57,783 nt of DNA from contig NZ_LXEN01000125.1 in the NCBI RefSeq assembly GCF_001654855.1, forward strand, positions 1-57,783, in the 5' to 3' direction. The notes under the pieces were generated by a model. It worked only from the letters and a program-made list of their open reading frames with translations, had not been told where the DNA came from and did no database searches. The translations under genes and the position numbers were made by a program. Source of the DNA: Proteus myxofaciens ATCC 19692 (GTDB lineage Bacteria; Pseudomonadota; Gammaproteobacteria; Enterobacterales; Enterobacteriaceae). Shown piece by piece: positions 21,058 through 30,667 of this stretch (its first letter is position 1; the number at the start of each line of letters is the position of its first letter).

Positions 21058-22269
21058 TTAGCCAAACCAATGTGAAAATAATAATTTAATGTAGTCAATA
21101 ATACGACTGAAGAAGCCACCTTCTTTAACTTCTTTCATCACAACAAGAGGGCGCTGTTCAATGACTTGCCCATCAAGTTGAAAATTAATCGTTCCTACAA
21201 CTTGGTTTTTAGCAATAGGTGCATGTAATTCAACGTTATCTAACACATAGCTTGCTTTTAAATCTTTAAGGCGACCACGAGGGATTGTAAGATAAACATC
21301 TTTATCAACACCTAATTGGACTTTATCTGTATCACCATACCAGATAGGCTCTGCTGCAAACTCTTTACCCACTTGCAGTGGTTTTACTGTTTCAAAAAAG
21401 CGAAAACCCCATGTCAGTAATTTTTTACTTTCATTATCACGACCTTTTGAAGAATGAGCTCCCATCACAGCAGAGATAAGTCTCATATCGCCTTCTGTTG
21501 CTGAAGCAACTAGATTATAACCCGCAGCGTCAGTATGGCCTGTTTTAATGCCATCAACATTTAAGCTTTTATCCCACAATAAGCCATTACGATTAGTCTG
21601 ACGAATATTATTGTAGGTAAATTCTTTTTCTTTATAAATTGCATATTCGTTAGGGACATCACGGATAAGCGCTGCCCCGATTTGAGCCATATCACGCGCT
21701 GTACTATATTGACCAGGAGCATCAAGACCATGCACTGTTTGGAATTGAGTGTTTTGTAAACCTAGACGTTTAACATAGTCATTCATCAATGTGACAAATG
21801 TGTCTTGACTTCCTGCAATATAAGAAGCCATTGCAACGCAGGCATCATTACCTGATTGTAAGTTAATACCACGAGTTAGTTGAGAAACGGTAACTCTATC
21901 TCCTGGTTTTAAAAACATTAAAGAAGAGCCACGAAAAACCGGGTTTCCTGTTGCCCAAGCATCTTCACCGATAGGCACAACGTCATTTTCAGTAATTTTT
22001 CCTGAACGAAGAGATTGACCAATTACGTAGCTTGTCATCATTTTCGTTAAGCTAGCAGGATCACGACGTACATCTGGATTCATTTCAGCCAGAACTTTTC
22101 CAGAATTATAATCAATAAGAATATAAGATTCTGCTTCAATACTAGGAGCAGAAGGTATCATTGTTTTTAGTGAATCATCAGCGAGGCTGTAATGACTAAA
22201 AGTAAGCAGAGCCAGAGTTGTGCTAATTAAACTTGTTCTTAGTAATTTTGCTGGAAGTGTCTGTTTCAT
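21058..22269 (-). CDS. dacA: D-alanyl-D-alanine carboxypeptidase, penicillin-binding protein 5
   Basis: DacA trims the terminal D-alanine from peptidoglycan pentapeptides in the periplasm. The 403-residue precursor has a signal peptide ending near YSLADD. It shows the serine peptidase motifs SLTK (about 73), SGN (about 140, in [10 protein letters not shown]) and KTG (in [14 protein letters not shown]), and a C-terminal amphipathic helix ([17 protein letters not shown]) that anchors it to the inner membrane. The length equals that of E. coli PBP5. It lies after rlpA with a 121-base gap that carries a 13-base perfect hairpin. Confidence 0.97.
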   Translation of the reverse strand: MKQTLPAKLLRTSLISTTLALLTFSHYSLADDSLKTMIPSAPSIEAESYILIDYNSGKVLAEMNPDVRRDPASLTKMMTSYVIGQSLRSGKITENDVVPIGEDAWATGNPVFRGSSLMFLKPGDRVTVSQLTRGINLQSGNDACVAMASYIAGSQDTFVTLMNDYVKRLGLQNTQFQTVHGLDAPGQYSTARDMAQIGAALIRDVPNEYAIYKEKEFTYNNIRQTNRNGLLWDKSLNVDGIKTGHTDAAGYNLVASATEGDMRLISAVMGAHSSKGRDNESKKLLTWGFRFFETVKPLQVGKEFAAEPIWYGDTDKVQLGVDKDVYLTIPRGRLKDLKASYVLDNVELHAPIAKNQVVGTINFQLDGQVIEQRPLVVMKEVKEGGFFSRIIDYIKLLFSHWFG

Positions 22270-22324
22270 TCGATTTCTGCATTCCGAAATTTCAGTGGAA
22301 AGGGGTGGCTGATAAATAAGACAT

Positions 22325-22360
22325 CAGCAAACTAAGTAAATGATGTGACTTAGTTTGCTG
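22325..22360. promoter_or_regulatory. 13-base perfect hairpin in the rlpA-dacA gap
   Basis: The arms CAGCAAACTAAGT and ACTTAGTTTGCTG are exact reverse complements separated by 10 bases. On the transcribed minus strand no T-run follows, so it is not a classical terminator. It may stabilise or separate the rlpA and dacA messages. Confidence 0.5.
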
Positions 22361-22390
22361 GCATAAAAAAAATTTATGCAAATATTATCT

Positions 22391-23404
22391 TTATTGACTA
22401 ATAATAAAGGCATTAATATCTTTAGCTTGTTTCAGTCTGTTTCTTATCTCGTCGGCTTGTACTTTTGAAGTATATGGGCCAAGTTGAACTTTATATAATC
22501 CATCGCTTTTATTAATTATCCCTTTAGTATTTATTGCAGAGGATAAGTCATTTAGCCATGTTTGTGCATTATTTTCACTACTCAATGCTCCAACTTGTAC
22601 ATAATAACCTTGTGTTATCGTATTAGAGGATGATACTGGCTTTGGAGCTGGAGCTGGAGCTGGAGCTGGAGCTGGAGCTGGAGCTGGAGCTGGAGCTGGA
22701 GCTGGAGCTGGAGCTGGAGCTGGAGCTGGAGCTGGAGCTGAATTTGAAACGTCAAGAGATGGAGATTGAATCACCGTATTGGTGCTCGGTGTCACCGATG
22801 ATTGAGTATTTTTAAAATCAGGTGGTTGAGGTAACGCTGTCGTTTTTTTCTCAATTTGCGCACCATGAGTTCCAATACCGCTCATTTGACCATTTTGGTC
22901 AACAACAATGCCTTCAATAACAATTGGAGTTGTTGGCATCAGTCGTAAGCTATCATATACCGCAGGCGTCACTTGTATTTGTTTATTATCAGTATAAGGA
23001 CCACGATCATTAATGCGCACAACCATAGCGCGACCATTAGCTAAGTTAGTAATTTTTACATAGCTAGGGATAGGCAATGTTGGATGAGCCGCTGCAAATT
23101 CATAAGGGTTTACACGCTCACCAATTGTTGTTAAACGGCTCATGGCTAAACCATCATACACAACAGCCTGTCCACGTTCACTGAAATTACCTGGATTTTT
23201 GACAATACGATAAATCGTACCATTTTTACGGTAATCTTGATTAGCGGTTGGGTGATAAGGTTCATAACGAGGTTCAGCACCTAACACACGTTCAGTCCTA
23301 ACATTCGGTAATGTTGGTGTCGGCTTAGTATTATTTACGGGTTTATCAACACACCCTGAAAGTAGCAATGCACTGATACCAATCAAACCCCATTGCAAAC
23401 GCAT
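22391..23404 (-). CDS. rlpA: Septal ring lytic transglycosylase / lipoprotein RlpA
   Basis: RlpA is an outer membrane lipoprotein with a double-psi beta-barrel domain and a C-terminal SPOR domain that binds denuded septal glycan. The 337-residue product has the lipobox LLSGC at the N-terminus. The DPBB region (about 60-165) includes GLAMSRLTTIGERVNPYEF and VRINDRGPY, and the SPOR domain starts at GYYVQVGAL near residue 265. Between them is a pure Ala-Pro track encoded by about 16 copies of a hexanucleotide. The ATG at 23404 is chosen for its TGAGGT ribosome-binding site and lipoprotein signal. It begins 10 bases after mrdB. Confidence 0.95.
   Translation of the reverse strand: MRLQWGLIGISALLLSGCVDKPVNNTKPTPTLPNVRTERVLGAEPRYEPYHPTANQDYRKNGTIYRIVKNPGNFSERGQAVVYDGLAMSRLTTIGERVNPYEFAAAHPTLPIPSYVKITNLANGRAMVVRINDRGPYTDNKQIQVTPAVYDSLRLMPTTPIVIEGIVVDQNGQMSGIGTHGAQIEKKTTALPQPPDFKNTQSSVTPSTNTVIQSPSLDVSNSAPAPAPAPAPAPAPAPAPAPAPAPAPAPAPAPKPVSSSNTITQGYYVQVGALSSENNAQTWLNDLSSAINTKGIINKSDGLYKVQLGPYTSKVQADEIRNRLKQAKDINAFIISQ
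22644..22740. repeat. Hexanucleotide tandem repeat (GGAGCT) x about 16 inside rlpA
   Basis: The 97 bases consist of uninterrupted GGAGCT units (plus strand), with no visible base change between copies. On the rlpA strand each unit encodes Ala-Pro. Since the unit is six bases long, copy-number slippage would change linker length without breaking the frame. Confidence 0.95.
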
Positions 23405-23414
23405 AGAAACCTCA

Positions 23415-24527
23415 TTATAAACTTTTTGATAATAGTTTTCGGTGTGTATGAATTGACATAACAATACCAAAACCCGCCATTAATACAATGAGAGCAGAAC
23501 CACCATAGCTTATCAGTGGCAATGGAACACCTACCACAGGTAAGATCCCACTCACCATGCCGATATTGACAAAAACATAAACAAACAATATCAGCATTAA
23601 TCCGCCAATCATTACTCGACCAAATGTATTTTGTGCTTTAGTCGCAAGATAAAGTCCTCTCGCAATTAAAAGAATATAGAGAGTTAACAGTATTAAAACA
23701 CCTATTAATCCTAATTCTTCAGCAAGTACTGCAAAAATAAAGTCAGTATGGCGCTCTGGTAAGAATTCTAATTGAGATTGAGTACCTTGTAACCAACCTT
23801 TACCATGTAATCCACCAGAGCCTATTGCAATTTTAGATTGGATAATATGATATCCTGCGCCCAATGGGTCTGTTTCAGGATCAAGTAGCATCATGACGCG
23901 GGCTCTTTGGTAATCGTGCATTAAGAAAAACCAAAGTATAGGAATAAATGCAGCAATAAGCACAAATGCAACTGTAATTAATCGCCAACTCATGCCAGCA
24001 AGAAACAGCACAAATAATCCCGAAGCAGCAACAAGAATTGACGTGCCTAAATCGGGTTGCGCTGCAACTAATAAAGTCGGGACAAAAATGATGACTAAGG
24101 CAATTGCAGTATTACGCAAAGTAGGAGGGCAAATATCTCGATTCATAAATCGAGCAACCATTAATGGGACGGCAATTTTAGCAATTTCTGAAGGCTGAAA
24201 ACGAATAATACCTAGATCAAGCCAACGTTGAGCCCCTTTACTTATTTGCCCAAAGGCATCAACAAAAATAAGTAAAATAATACAGAAAAAGTATAAATGA
24301 GGTGCCCAGCTTTCGTAAACTCTAGGTGGAATTTGCGCCATAACAATCATGACCATAAAGCCGGTCGCAATTTGCCCTAATTTACGTTCCATCATGTCAG
24401 GATCTTGGCCGCTTGCACTCCACATAATAAATGCGCTATAGCCAAGCAATCCAATAATACATAGCAATAGTAGCGGATCGAGATGGATTCGAGTCCAGAG
24501 AGATTTTTTCTTATTATTATCTGTCAT
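23415..24527 (-). CDS. mrdB: Peptidoglycan glycosyltransferase RodA (elongasome SEDS protein)
   Basis: RodA polymerises glycan strands from lipid II together with PBP2 during cell elongation. The 370-residue protein has about ten hydrophobic segments and the SEDS signatures [17 protein letters not shown] and [16 protein letters not shown]. The length equals that of E. coli RodA. It is 5 bases downstream of mrdA and 10 upstream of rlpA, within the rsfS-rlmH-mrdA-mrdB-rlpA operon. Confidence 0.97.
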   Translation of the reverse strand: MTDNNKKKSLWTRIHLDPLLLLCIIGLLGYSAFIMWSASGQDPDMMERKLGQIATGFMVMIVMAQIPPRVYESWAPHLYFFCIILLIFVDAFGQISKGAQRWLDLGIIRFQPSEIAKIAVPLMVARFMNRDICPPTLRNTAIALVIIFVPTLLVAAQPDLGTSILVAASGLFVLFLAGMSWRLITVAFVLIAAFIPILWFFLMHDYQRARVMMLLDPETDPLGAGYHIIQSKIAIGSGGLHGKGWLQGTQSQLEFLPERHTDFIFAVLAEELGLIGVLILLTLYILLIARGLYLATKAQNTFGRVMIGGLMLILFVYVFVNIGMVSGILPVVGVPLPLISYGGSALIVLMAGFGIVMSIHTHRKLLSKSL

Positions 24528-24532
24528 TGAGA

Positions 24533-26446
24533 TTACTCCTCTGAGCCCCGTGGTGAAGGAGGAGAAACGGGTAAATCCGTGTTGTTATCTCCAAGTAGAA
24601 TATGATCAAATATTTGACGAGTGAGATCACCAACAGAAGGCCCAGCTCCGCCATTTTCTAAAATAATTGAAATAGCTACTGTTGGATTATCATAAGGGGC
24701 AAAAGCAATCATTAATTTATGATCACGAAGATGCTCTGCTAATTGGCTAGCATTATAAGTTTCATAACTAAATACTTGGGCTGTACCTGATTTTGCAGCG
24801 ACTTTATAAGGCGCATCAGCGAAACTACGACGACCAGTACCATTAGGTAGATTTGCAACACCATACATGCCGTGTTTTGCTAATTCCCAATAACCAGAGT
24901 TTATATCACCGATTTGGCGTGTTTCATTATCTACATAAGGTAACATCTCATTACCTAATTTTGTACCATAAAGTAGATGCGGTGTTTTCACTTGTCCATC
25001 ATTGATCAATGTCATTAAGGCTTTAGCCATTTGAATTGGGGTTGCAGTCCAATAACCCTGGCCAATTCCTACTGGGATAGTATCACCTTGATACCAAGGT
25101 TTTTTATAGCGTTGTTGTTTCCATTCCCGAGTTGGCATAATGCCGTTACGCTCTTCAGAGAGGTCAATACCTGTATATTCACCATAACCAAAACGACTCA
25201 TCCAAGTCGATATACGATCAATCCCCATATCATAAGCGACTTGGTAAAAGAAAGTATCAGCTGATTCAATAATAGATTTAGTGACATTAAGTTTGCCATG
25301 TCCCCAACGCTTCCAGTCACGATAACGTTTTTCAGAGCCAGGAAGTTGCCACCAACCAGGATCGTTAATTGTGGTATTTGCGTTGATAACGCCTTCACTA
25401 AGCGCAGAAACTGCCATAAAAGGTTTTACAGTTGAGGCAGGAGGATAAAGCCCTTGAGTCGCACGATTTATCAATGGTCTATCTGGGTTATTCAGTAGGC
25501 CTTGATAGTCTTTATTTGAGATACCACCTACAAAGAGGTTAGGATCATAACTTGGGTTTGAAACTAATGCTAAAATTTCACCACTACGTGGGTCAGTCAC
25601 GATAACGGCAGCACGACTTGTTGTAAGTAGCGTTTCGATATAGGTTTGCAACTCAAGATCGATAGTCAGATAGATATCTTTACCCGCTTGAGGTGGTTGT
25701 TCATGAAGTTGACGAATAACACGGCCACGACTATTAACCTCGACCTCTTCATAACCCGTCTTACCATGTAATATTGGCTCATAATAACGTTCAATACCTA
25801 GCTTACCAATATCATGAGTCGCCGCGTAGTTAGCATAAATACCTTCTTTTTCTAAACGCTCGACGTCTTTATCATTTATTTTTGCAACATAACCAATAAC
25901 GTGGGTTAAGGCAGAACCATAAGGGTAATAACGGCGCTGAAACCCTTTGATTTCTAAACCAGGATAGCGATATTGGTTAATCGCAAAACGCGCCACTTGT
26001 ACTTGATTTAAATCTGTCTTTAACGCTATTGAGGTAAAACGTCGTGAGCGTTTACGCTCTTTTTCAAATGCGGCAATATCATCATCTGTTAAATCAATAA
26101 CATCACGCAAACTATCAAGAGTCTCTTGTAAATTAGCGACTTTTTCAGGCATGATTTCTAATTGATAGATAGTTTGATTAAGTGCGAGTGGAGCGCCTTT
26201 TCTATCATATATGATGCCACGGCTTGGTGGGATTGGGACGAGCTTTATCCGATTATCATTAGAACGCGTTTGATAATCATCATGGCGAGCAATTTGTAAA
26301 TGATGAAGATTAAAAACGAGTATGCCACTTAAGATTATGATCACAGTAAAAGCGACGAGAACACGACGAATAAACAGTTTTGATTCTGCCGTATAATCTC
26401 GAAACGGGGTACGCTTTTTTTTCTTCATCCCATTAGTTGACTTCAC
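24533..26446 (-). CDS. mrdA: Penicillin-binding protein 2 (elongasome transpeptidase)
   Basis: PBP2 cross-links peptidoglycan in the elongation complex with RodA. The 637-residue protein has a short cytoplasmic tail and one membrane anchor (about 28-50), then the class B pedestal domain with [11 protein letters not shown]. The transpeptidase motifs are STVK (in [11 protein letters not shown]), SAD (in [10 protein letters not shown]) and KSGT (in [10 protein letters not shown]). It is slightly longer than the E. coli protein (633). It is the third gene of the rsfS operon. Confidence 0.97.
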   Translation of the reverse strand: MKSTNGMKKKKRTPFRDYTAESKLFIRRVLVAFTVIIILSGILVFNLHHLQIARHDDYQTRSNDNRIKLVPIPPSRGIIYDRKGAPLALNQTIYQLEIMPEKVANLQETLDSLRDVIDLTDDDIAAFEKERKRSRRFTSIALKTDLNQVQVARFAINQYRYPGLEIKGFQRRYYPYGSALTHVIGYVAKINDKDVERLEKEGIYANYAATHDIGKLGIERYYEPILHGKTGYEEVEVNSRGRVIRQLHEQPPQAGKDIYLTIDLELQTYIETLLTTSRAAVIVTDPRSGEILALVSNPSYDPNLFVGGISNKDYQGLLNNPDRPLINRATQGLYPPASTVKPFMAVSALSEGVINANTTINDPGWWQLPGSEKRYRDWKRWGHGKLNVTKSIIESADTFFYQVAYDMGIDRISTWMSRFGYGEYTGIDLSEERNGIMPTREWKQQRYKKPWYQGDTIPVGIGQGYWTATPIQMAKALMTLINDGQVKTPHLLYGTKLGNEMLPYVDNETRQIGDINSGYWELAKHGMYGVANLPNGTGRRSFADAPYKVAAKSGTAQVFSYETYNASQLAEHLRDHKLMIAFAPYDNPTVAISIILENGGAGPSVGDLTRQIFDHILLGDNNTDLPVSPPSPRGSEE

Positions 26447-26465
26447 TTACTGACCCGCCAATTGA

Positions 26466-26936
26466 TTATTCTCGATGATAAGGATGATTTGTCGTTATGC
26501 TCCATGCCCGATATAAACTTTCGGCTACGACCACTCGAACAAGAGGATGAGGCATTGTTAAAGGCGATAAAGACCAACTTTGTTCAGCAACTGCTTTACA
26601 TGCTGGAGCTAATCCTTCAGGGCCACCAATAAGTAAGCTGACATTTCTGCCATCAAGCTTCCAGCTATCAAGTTGTTCAGCAAGTTTGGGTGTATCCCAA
26701 CGAGCACCAGGAATATCAAGAGTGACAATGCGATTTCCTTTGCCTACAGCAGCTAGCATTTGCTCGCCTTCTTTTTCTAGAATACGTTTGATATCTGCAT
26801 TTTTTCCCCGTTTTCCGGCAGAAATTTCAATAAGTTCTAAAGGCATGTCTTTAGGAAAACGGTTAAGGTAATCCATAAAGCCGGTCTGTATCCAGTCCGG
26901 CATTTTTTTACCTACTGCGATGAGCTGTAATTTCAA
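26466..26936 (-). CDS. rlmH: 23S rRNA pseudouridine-1915 N3-methyltransferase RlmH
   Basis: RlmH is a SPOUT methyltransferase that methylates pseudouridine 1915 in helix 69 of 23S rRNA on the assembled ribosome. The 156 residues match the family length, with the cofactor-binding knot segment [17 protein letters not shown] and the C-terminal [16 protein letters not shown]. It follows rsfS by 2 bases, so the two ribosome-related genes are translationally close. It lies 19 bases upstream of mrdA. Confidence 0.97.
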   Translation of the reverse strand: MKLQLIAVGKKMPDWIQTGFMDYLNRFPKDMPLELIEISAGKRGKNADIKRILEKEGEQMLAAVGKGNRIVTLDIPGARWDTPKLAEQLDSWKLDGRNVSLLIGGPEGLAPACKAVAEQSWSLSPLTMPHPLVRVVVAESLYRAWSITTNHPYHRE

Positions 26937-26938
26937 AC

Positions 26939-27256
26939 TCAGCTCCAGAGCTTTTCGAGTTCATACATACGGCGACTATCTTCTTGCATAACGTGTATCA
27001 TGGCTTCGCCAAGATCAACAACAATCCAATCAGAAACACCTTGTCCTTCAACGCCTAATGGTTGTAAACCCGCTTCACGACAATCATCAACGAGATTATC
27101 TGCAACAGACATAAGGTGTCTGCTTGAAGTACCCGTACAAATAATCATGTAATCAGTTACACTTGATTTACCACGAACATCAATTGCAATAATGTCTTGA
27201 GCTTTAGAATCCTCAAGTTTATCAATAATAAATTGCTGTAATTCTGAGCCTTGCAA
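26939..27256 (-). CDS. rsfS: Ribosome silencing factor RsfS
   Basis: RsfS binds L14 on the large subunit and blocks subunit joining when nutrients are scarce. The protein has the typical [18 protein letters not shown] and [17 protein letters not shown] segments and ends ELEKLWS like E. coli RsfS. A TTG start at 27256 is preferred over the GTG at 27265. It gives 105 residues beginning (M)QGSEL, as in E. coli (also TTG), and places AGGTG at good distance. It is the first gene of the rsfS-rlmH-mrdA-mrdB-rlpA operon. Confidence 0.93.
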   Translation of the reverse strand: MQGSELQQFIIDKLEDSKAQDIIAIDVRGKSSVTDYMIICTGTSSRHLMSVADNLVDDCREAGLQPLGVEGQGVSDWIVVDLGEAMIHVMQEDSRRMYELEKLWS

Positions 27257-27650
27257 CAGGGTCACCTTTTATTTAATTAGTTAATTCTATCGAGAAAATC
27301 ATAAACCACCATTTTAAAGGAATTTATGTCAAGAAATCTATTTTACTCGATGATTAATTTCAATTATCGATAGCAAGAATAACAACTCAACACTCTTGTT
27401 TTCGATATGCAATAGAGAAATACATATATGTCCATTTACTAAGCAAAAATAAATAGCAAAAGGGCAAATAAGAACTTCCCAGTTAGACGACAGTTTTACC
27501 TTACAGTTCCCTTAAGGTTTTCAGTGGGGGAGAATAACAGCTAAACCTAGACTGTCAATGCTCATGAAGTACCTATTTATAGCGTTCTGTAGTTTGTCGT
27601 GGCACTATTATACGATGAAAAAACAAGAGTTTTTGCTAAGAGGAAAAATA
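27257..27650. other. Divergent regulatory region between rsfS and the YbgA-family gene
   Basis: No further gene is supported. The region contains a candidate minus-strand promoter at 27531-27558 for the rsfS operon, and overlapping inverted repeats at 27488-27556. Some possible start codons upstream of 27651 lack family support. Confidence 0.5.
27531..27558 (-). promoter_or_regulatory. Candidate sigma-70 promoter of the rsfS operon
   Basis: On the minus strand a perfect TTGACA (27553-27558) is separated by 16 bases from TATTCT (27531-27536). It points toward rsfS and would give a leader of roughly 270 bases. The boxes are seen; activity is inferred. Confidence 0.45.
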
Positions 27651-28397
27651 ATGGAAAAAAAAGAAATATTTCTTGGCGTTTCTTCCAAATTAATGAGTAA
27701 CACACCTCAGCCATTGCAAGTGTCGTTTGATAAATTTTTCCGTGAATTTGAAAATGAAGGAATACAAATTATTTCACTTGATAATATTGATAAAAAAAAC
27801 AACTCATTGATTTATGGTATTATTAAGGAAGGTGACGAATCGTTACCTACTGATTTATCGCCTATTATTCCTCAATTAGCCAGTGATCAATTTTTACGAC
27901 CTCAATCACTCGATCATTTTCTTACTCAATTCTTTGCATTAATTGATTTCCAGCAACAAGTCATGACTAAATTAACCAAAGGAGCGTTAGTTAAATTTCA
28001 TAGTCGATATAAATATTTACTGATGGCGTACTCGCAAACCACTTATCGAGAATTAGGTCGTTATATGGCGAATATTCCTAACGAGCCAATATTTACACAA
28101 TTTACGTTAGATTATCGAGATAAATTATTCCAAGCGTTAAGCTATGAGCCAACGAGAGAAGGACATACTAATGCATTAATGCATATGGCAGGATATTTTA
28201 AGCGAGGGTTAAATTCAGAGCAAAAACAGCAGCTTTCGCAAGCCATTTTACAATATCGCCAGGGAAATATCGCGTTTTCTGAGCCTTTTAATTTATTACA
28301 GCGTGGCTTAAGTCTATGTCCTGATGAGTATTTAGCAGAGCAACGCTATTTCTCACCTTATCCTAGCTGTTTTGATGAATTAAGAACGCAGTTTTAG
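27651..28397 (+). CDS. YbgA family protein (DUF1722) with an unusual N-terminal extension
   Basis: The C-terminal 150 residues match the DUF1722/YbgA family well: TKGALVKFHSRYKYLLMAYSQ, GHTNALMHMAGYF, and the LCPDEYLAEQRYFSPYP end. The biochemical role of this domain is unknown; it often sits beside a photolyase gene or is fused to a DUF523 domain. The roughly 95-residue N-terminal part, starting IFLGVSSKLM, resembles the start of DUF523 proteins (typically ISSCLLG) but lacks its cysteine, so it may be a degenerate remnant. The ATG at 27651 is chosen because AAGAGG lies 7 bases ahead; the frame is open further upstream. The neighbours are unrelated and divergent or convergent. Confidence 0.8.
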   Translation: MEKKEIFLGVSSKLMSNTPQPLQVSFDKFFREFENEGIQIISLDNIDKKNNSLIYGIIKEGDESLPTDLSPIIPQLASDQFLRPQSLDHFLTQFFALIDFQQQVMTKLTKGALVKFHSRYKYLLMAYSQTTYRELGRYMANIPNEPIFTQFTLDYRDKLFQALSYEPTREGHTNALMHMAGYFKRGLNSEQKQQLSQAILQYRQGNIAFSEPFNLLQRGLSLCPDEYLAEQRYFSPYPSCFDELRTQF

Positions 28398-28411
28398 GCT
28401 TTATCGTATTA

Positions 28412-29083
28412 TTATAGATAGAGTTGTTGTTGATTAATATAATCTTCAACCGCTGTAGGCAGTAAGTCGTGACAATTAAGCCCCGCTTTATGGCGTGCTC
28501 GAATATCTGTAGCTGAAATATTATATAAAGGTGTATCAGCGAGAAAAACTTTACCTGCGGGTAAGCGATGAATATCTTCATATTGCGTGGTTTGATGTTG
28601 TTCAAGCCACGATTGCATCTCTTTAGATGAAAATGTTGTTTGGTAACCAGGGCGAGCACAAACTAATAGATGGCAAACATCTAGCAATTCTTCCCATTTA
28701 TGCCATGTATTTATTGATAGCAGAGAATCTTGACCAATAATAAAAGCAAGTGATTGTTTGTTGCCAATTTCTTTTCTGAAATCACTTAATGTTTCAATAG
28801 AATAAGACGGTGCCGCTTTTTCTATTTCTCTTGTATCAACGCGAAAAGAACGAAAAGGTTGAATAGCAAGACGCACCATTTCAAGGCGCTGTTGTGAAGA
28901 TGCTTCTGGTTGAGGTCGATGAGGCGGAATATTGTTTGGTAACCAAACAACTTCTTTTAAGCCAATTAATCTTGAAAGTGCCTCAACTGGACGTAAATGC
29001 CCATAATGAATAGGATCAAAAGTTCCACCATATAATGCAATGGCTTGATTAATTATGGGTGTTAATGATGTTGTTTTAGACAT
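28412..29083 (-). CDS. nadD: Nicotinate-nucleotide adenylyltransferase
   Basis: NadD joins nicotinate mononucleotide and ATP to make deamido-NAD in NAD synthesis. The 223-residue protein shows the nucleotidyltransferase signature GGTFDPIHYGHLRP near residue 19 and the C-terminal SATDIRAR segment corresponding to the ISSTxIR motif. Its start overlaps the holA stop by 8 bases. It closes the leuS-lptE-holA-nadD operon. Confidence 0.96.
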   Translation of the reverse strand: MSKTTSLTPIINQAIALYGGTFDPIHYGHLRPVEALSRLIGLKEVVWLPNNIPPHRPQPEASSQQRLEMVRLAIQPFRSFRVDTREIEKAAPSYSIETLSDFRKEIGNKQSLAFIIGQDSLLSINTWHKWEELLDVCHLLVCARPGYQTTFSSKEMQSWLEQHQTTQYEDIHRLPAGKVFLADTPLYNISATDIRARHKAGLNCHDLLPTAVEDYINQQQLYL

Positions 29084-30110
29084 AATTAATCAATCCTTCT
29101 GGTAATTCTTTTCCACACAATAATAAACTAAGTGCATTAAGATCAGGCCAAACGGTCTGTCCATATTCTTGTTTTATTGTTATTTCAATATGGGCGAGTA
29201 ATTGCAGTGCTGATAGTAGCTGATGCTCTGATAAACGTTGTAAAGCTGCCGTAAAAATAGGTCGGCGGTTTTGCCAAATACGGTGTTTATCAAAAATAGT
29301 TTTTAATGCTGCTGTTTTAGATTCACGATATAACGTAATAAGTTGCATCAACTCTCGTTGTAATGTTCTTAATAGAATAACAGGCTCAATATCTTCTCTT
29401 TTGAGTTGCTGCAATATATGCCATGCACGTTGTGTTTTACCTGCAAGCAAGGCATCAACCCAATGATAAGGTGTAAAATGTGAAGCATCATTAACCGCAG
29501 ACTCAACTCTAGGAAGAGTCAGCTTACCATCAGGATAGAGCAAAGATAGTCGCTCAATGGCTTGTGAGAGTGCTAATAAATTTCCTTCATAACAGTAGCA
29601 AAGTAAATGATTAGCCTGCTCATCAAGTGCAATATTTTTTTGTTTTGCTCTCCTAGCTACCCAATGAGGTAATTTATCAAATTCAGGCGTTAGGCATGAA
29701 ACAAATGTACCGTGTTGAACTAAGCTCTTAAACCATTCACTGTTTTCTTGGGCTTTAGTGAGTTTGTTGCCTCGAATAATCAATAGTAAATCTTGGTGTA
29801 ACTCTTTAGATAAGCGAGTTAGCTTTTCTGCCATGGCTGCATTAGGGCCACTTTCAGGAAGATGTAGCAGTAATGATTGACGCTGAGAGAACAAGCTCAG
29901 AGAGTGGCATAATGAGTAAATTTCATTCCAATCAGTATGGTTATCAAGCGTAAACTGATAATGCTCATCAAAGCCTTGTGCTTTAGCCATAGATTGTATG
30001 GCATCTTGAGATTCTTGGAGTAATAAAGGCTCATTACCCCACAGTAGATAACTTTGGCGCAACCCCTCTTGGAGTTGCGCATTAAGTTGTTCTGGATATA
30101 GACGGATCAT
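29076..30110 (-). CDS. holA: DNA polymerase III subunit delta
   Basis: The delta subunit is the wrench of the clamp loader that opens the beta ring. The 344-residue protein (E. coli 343) starts MIRLYPEQLNAQLQEGLRQSYLLWGNEPLLLQES, the region carrying the clamp-binding element, and continues with the AAA-like and collar regions. The start codon overlaps the lptE stop in an ATGA arrangement. Confidence 0.95.
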   Translation of the reverse strand: MIRLYPEQLNAQLQEGLRQSYLLWGNEPLLLQESQDAIQSMAKAQGFDEHYQFTLDNHTDWNEIYSLCHSLSLFSQRQSLLLHLPESGPNAAMAEKLTRLSKELHQDLLLIIRGNKLTKAQENSEWFKSLVQHGTFVSCLTPEFDKLPHWVARRAKQKNIALDEQANHLLCYCYEGNLLALSQAIERLSLLYPDGKLTLPRVESAVNDASHFTPYHWVDALLAGKTQRAWHILQQLKREDIEPVILLRTLQRELMQLITLYRESKTAALKTIFDKHRIWQNRRPIFTAALQRLSEHQLLSALQLLAHIEITIKQEYGQTVWPDLNALSLLLCGKELPEGLINYV

Positions 30111-30655
30111 TTAGCTGGATAAATTATCTGTTTTGCTTCAGCTGCTTGTGATAATTTTTGACGCTCAGCATTATGAACAACCAATAATTTACGCACTAAC
30201 ATTGCTGTTGCTTGCTCACGCATTTCTTGTTTGATCATGTCATTTTCAGCATCTTTAGCAAGTGCTTCTAATGGGTTATCAAAGAAAGGACGTGAAACCT
30301 GCGATGAAATAGGATAAATCGTACCATCAGGCATAATCACTTGAGTATCAAGCACAAATGTTAATTGACGCTCAGCTGCTTTACCATCTTGATAAACAGA
30401 TACGGTATCTTCATTCTCAGAGCTACCGACTATTTTAAGAATAGGAATATCTGCTGTTGGATTTTCAACAAGCTGAACACCACTTAATCTTAATTGTTGA
30501 CGCATTACACGCGCTAATGGCCCATAAGGATCGCCAGAGCTTAAGTAAAGTGTTTTTAACTCAGCCGGAACTTGTGTTTTCCCTTGAAGATGAAAACCAC
30601 AGCCGGCGGTGAGTAACACCGCCAAACCAAAAAATAGCGAAAATAGATATCGCAC
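30107..30655 (-). CDS. lptE: LPS assembly lipoprotein LptE
   Basis: LptE is the outer membrane lipoprotein that plugs LptD and helps place lipopolysaccharide on the cell surface. The 182-residue precursor has a signal peptide with the lipobox LLTAGC (cysteine about 19), then the typical GFHLQGKTQVPAELKTLYL beginning. It is slightly shorter than E. coli LptE (193). It lies 12 bases after leuS and overlaps holA. Confidence 0.95.
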   Translation of the reverse strand: MRYLFSLFFGLAVLLTAGCGFHLQGKTQVPAELKTLYLSSGDPYGPLARVMRQQLRLSGVQLVENPTADIPILKIVGSSENEDTVSVYQDGKAAERQLTFVLDTQVIMPDGTIYPISSQVSRPFFDNPLEALAKDAENDMIKQEMREQATAMLVRKLLVVHNAERQKLSQAAEAKQIIYPAK

Positions 30656-30667
30656 TAGGCCTCCTTA

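Noticed and set aside
22630..22815. Leu-Glu repeat open frame opposite rlpA
   Set aside because: It is the antisense reading of the GGAGCT repeat in rlpA, with no ribosome-binding site or family support.
27558..27650. N-terminal extension of the YbgA-family frame with a hydrophobic segment
   Set aside because: The family start and an AAGAGG site support 27651; the upstream part has no conserved sequence and overlaps the divergent promoter region.
28363..28659. Open frame of 98 codons on the minus strand over the 3' end of nadD
   Set aside because: It overlaps nadD in another frame, and its composition is low in recognisable features.
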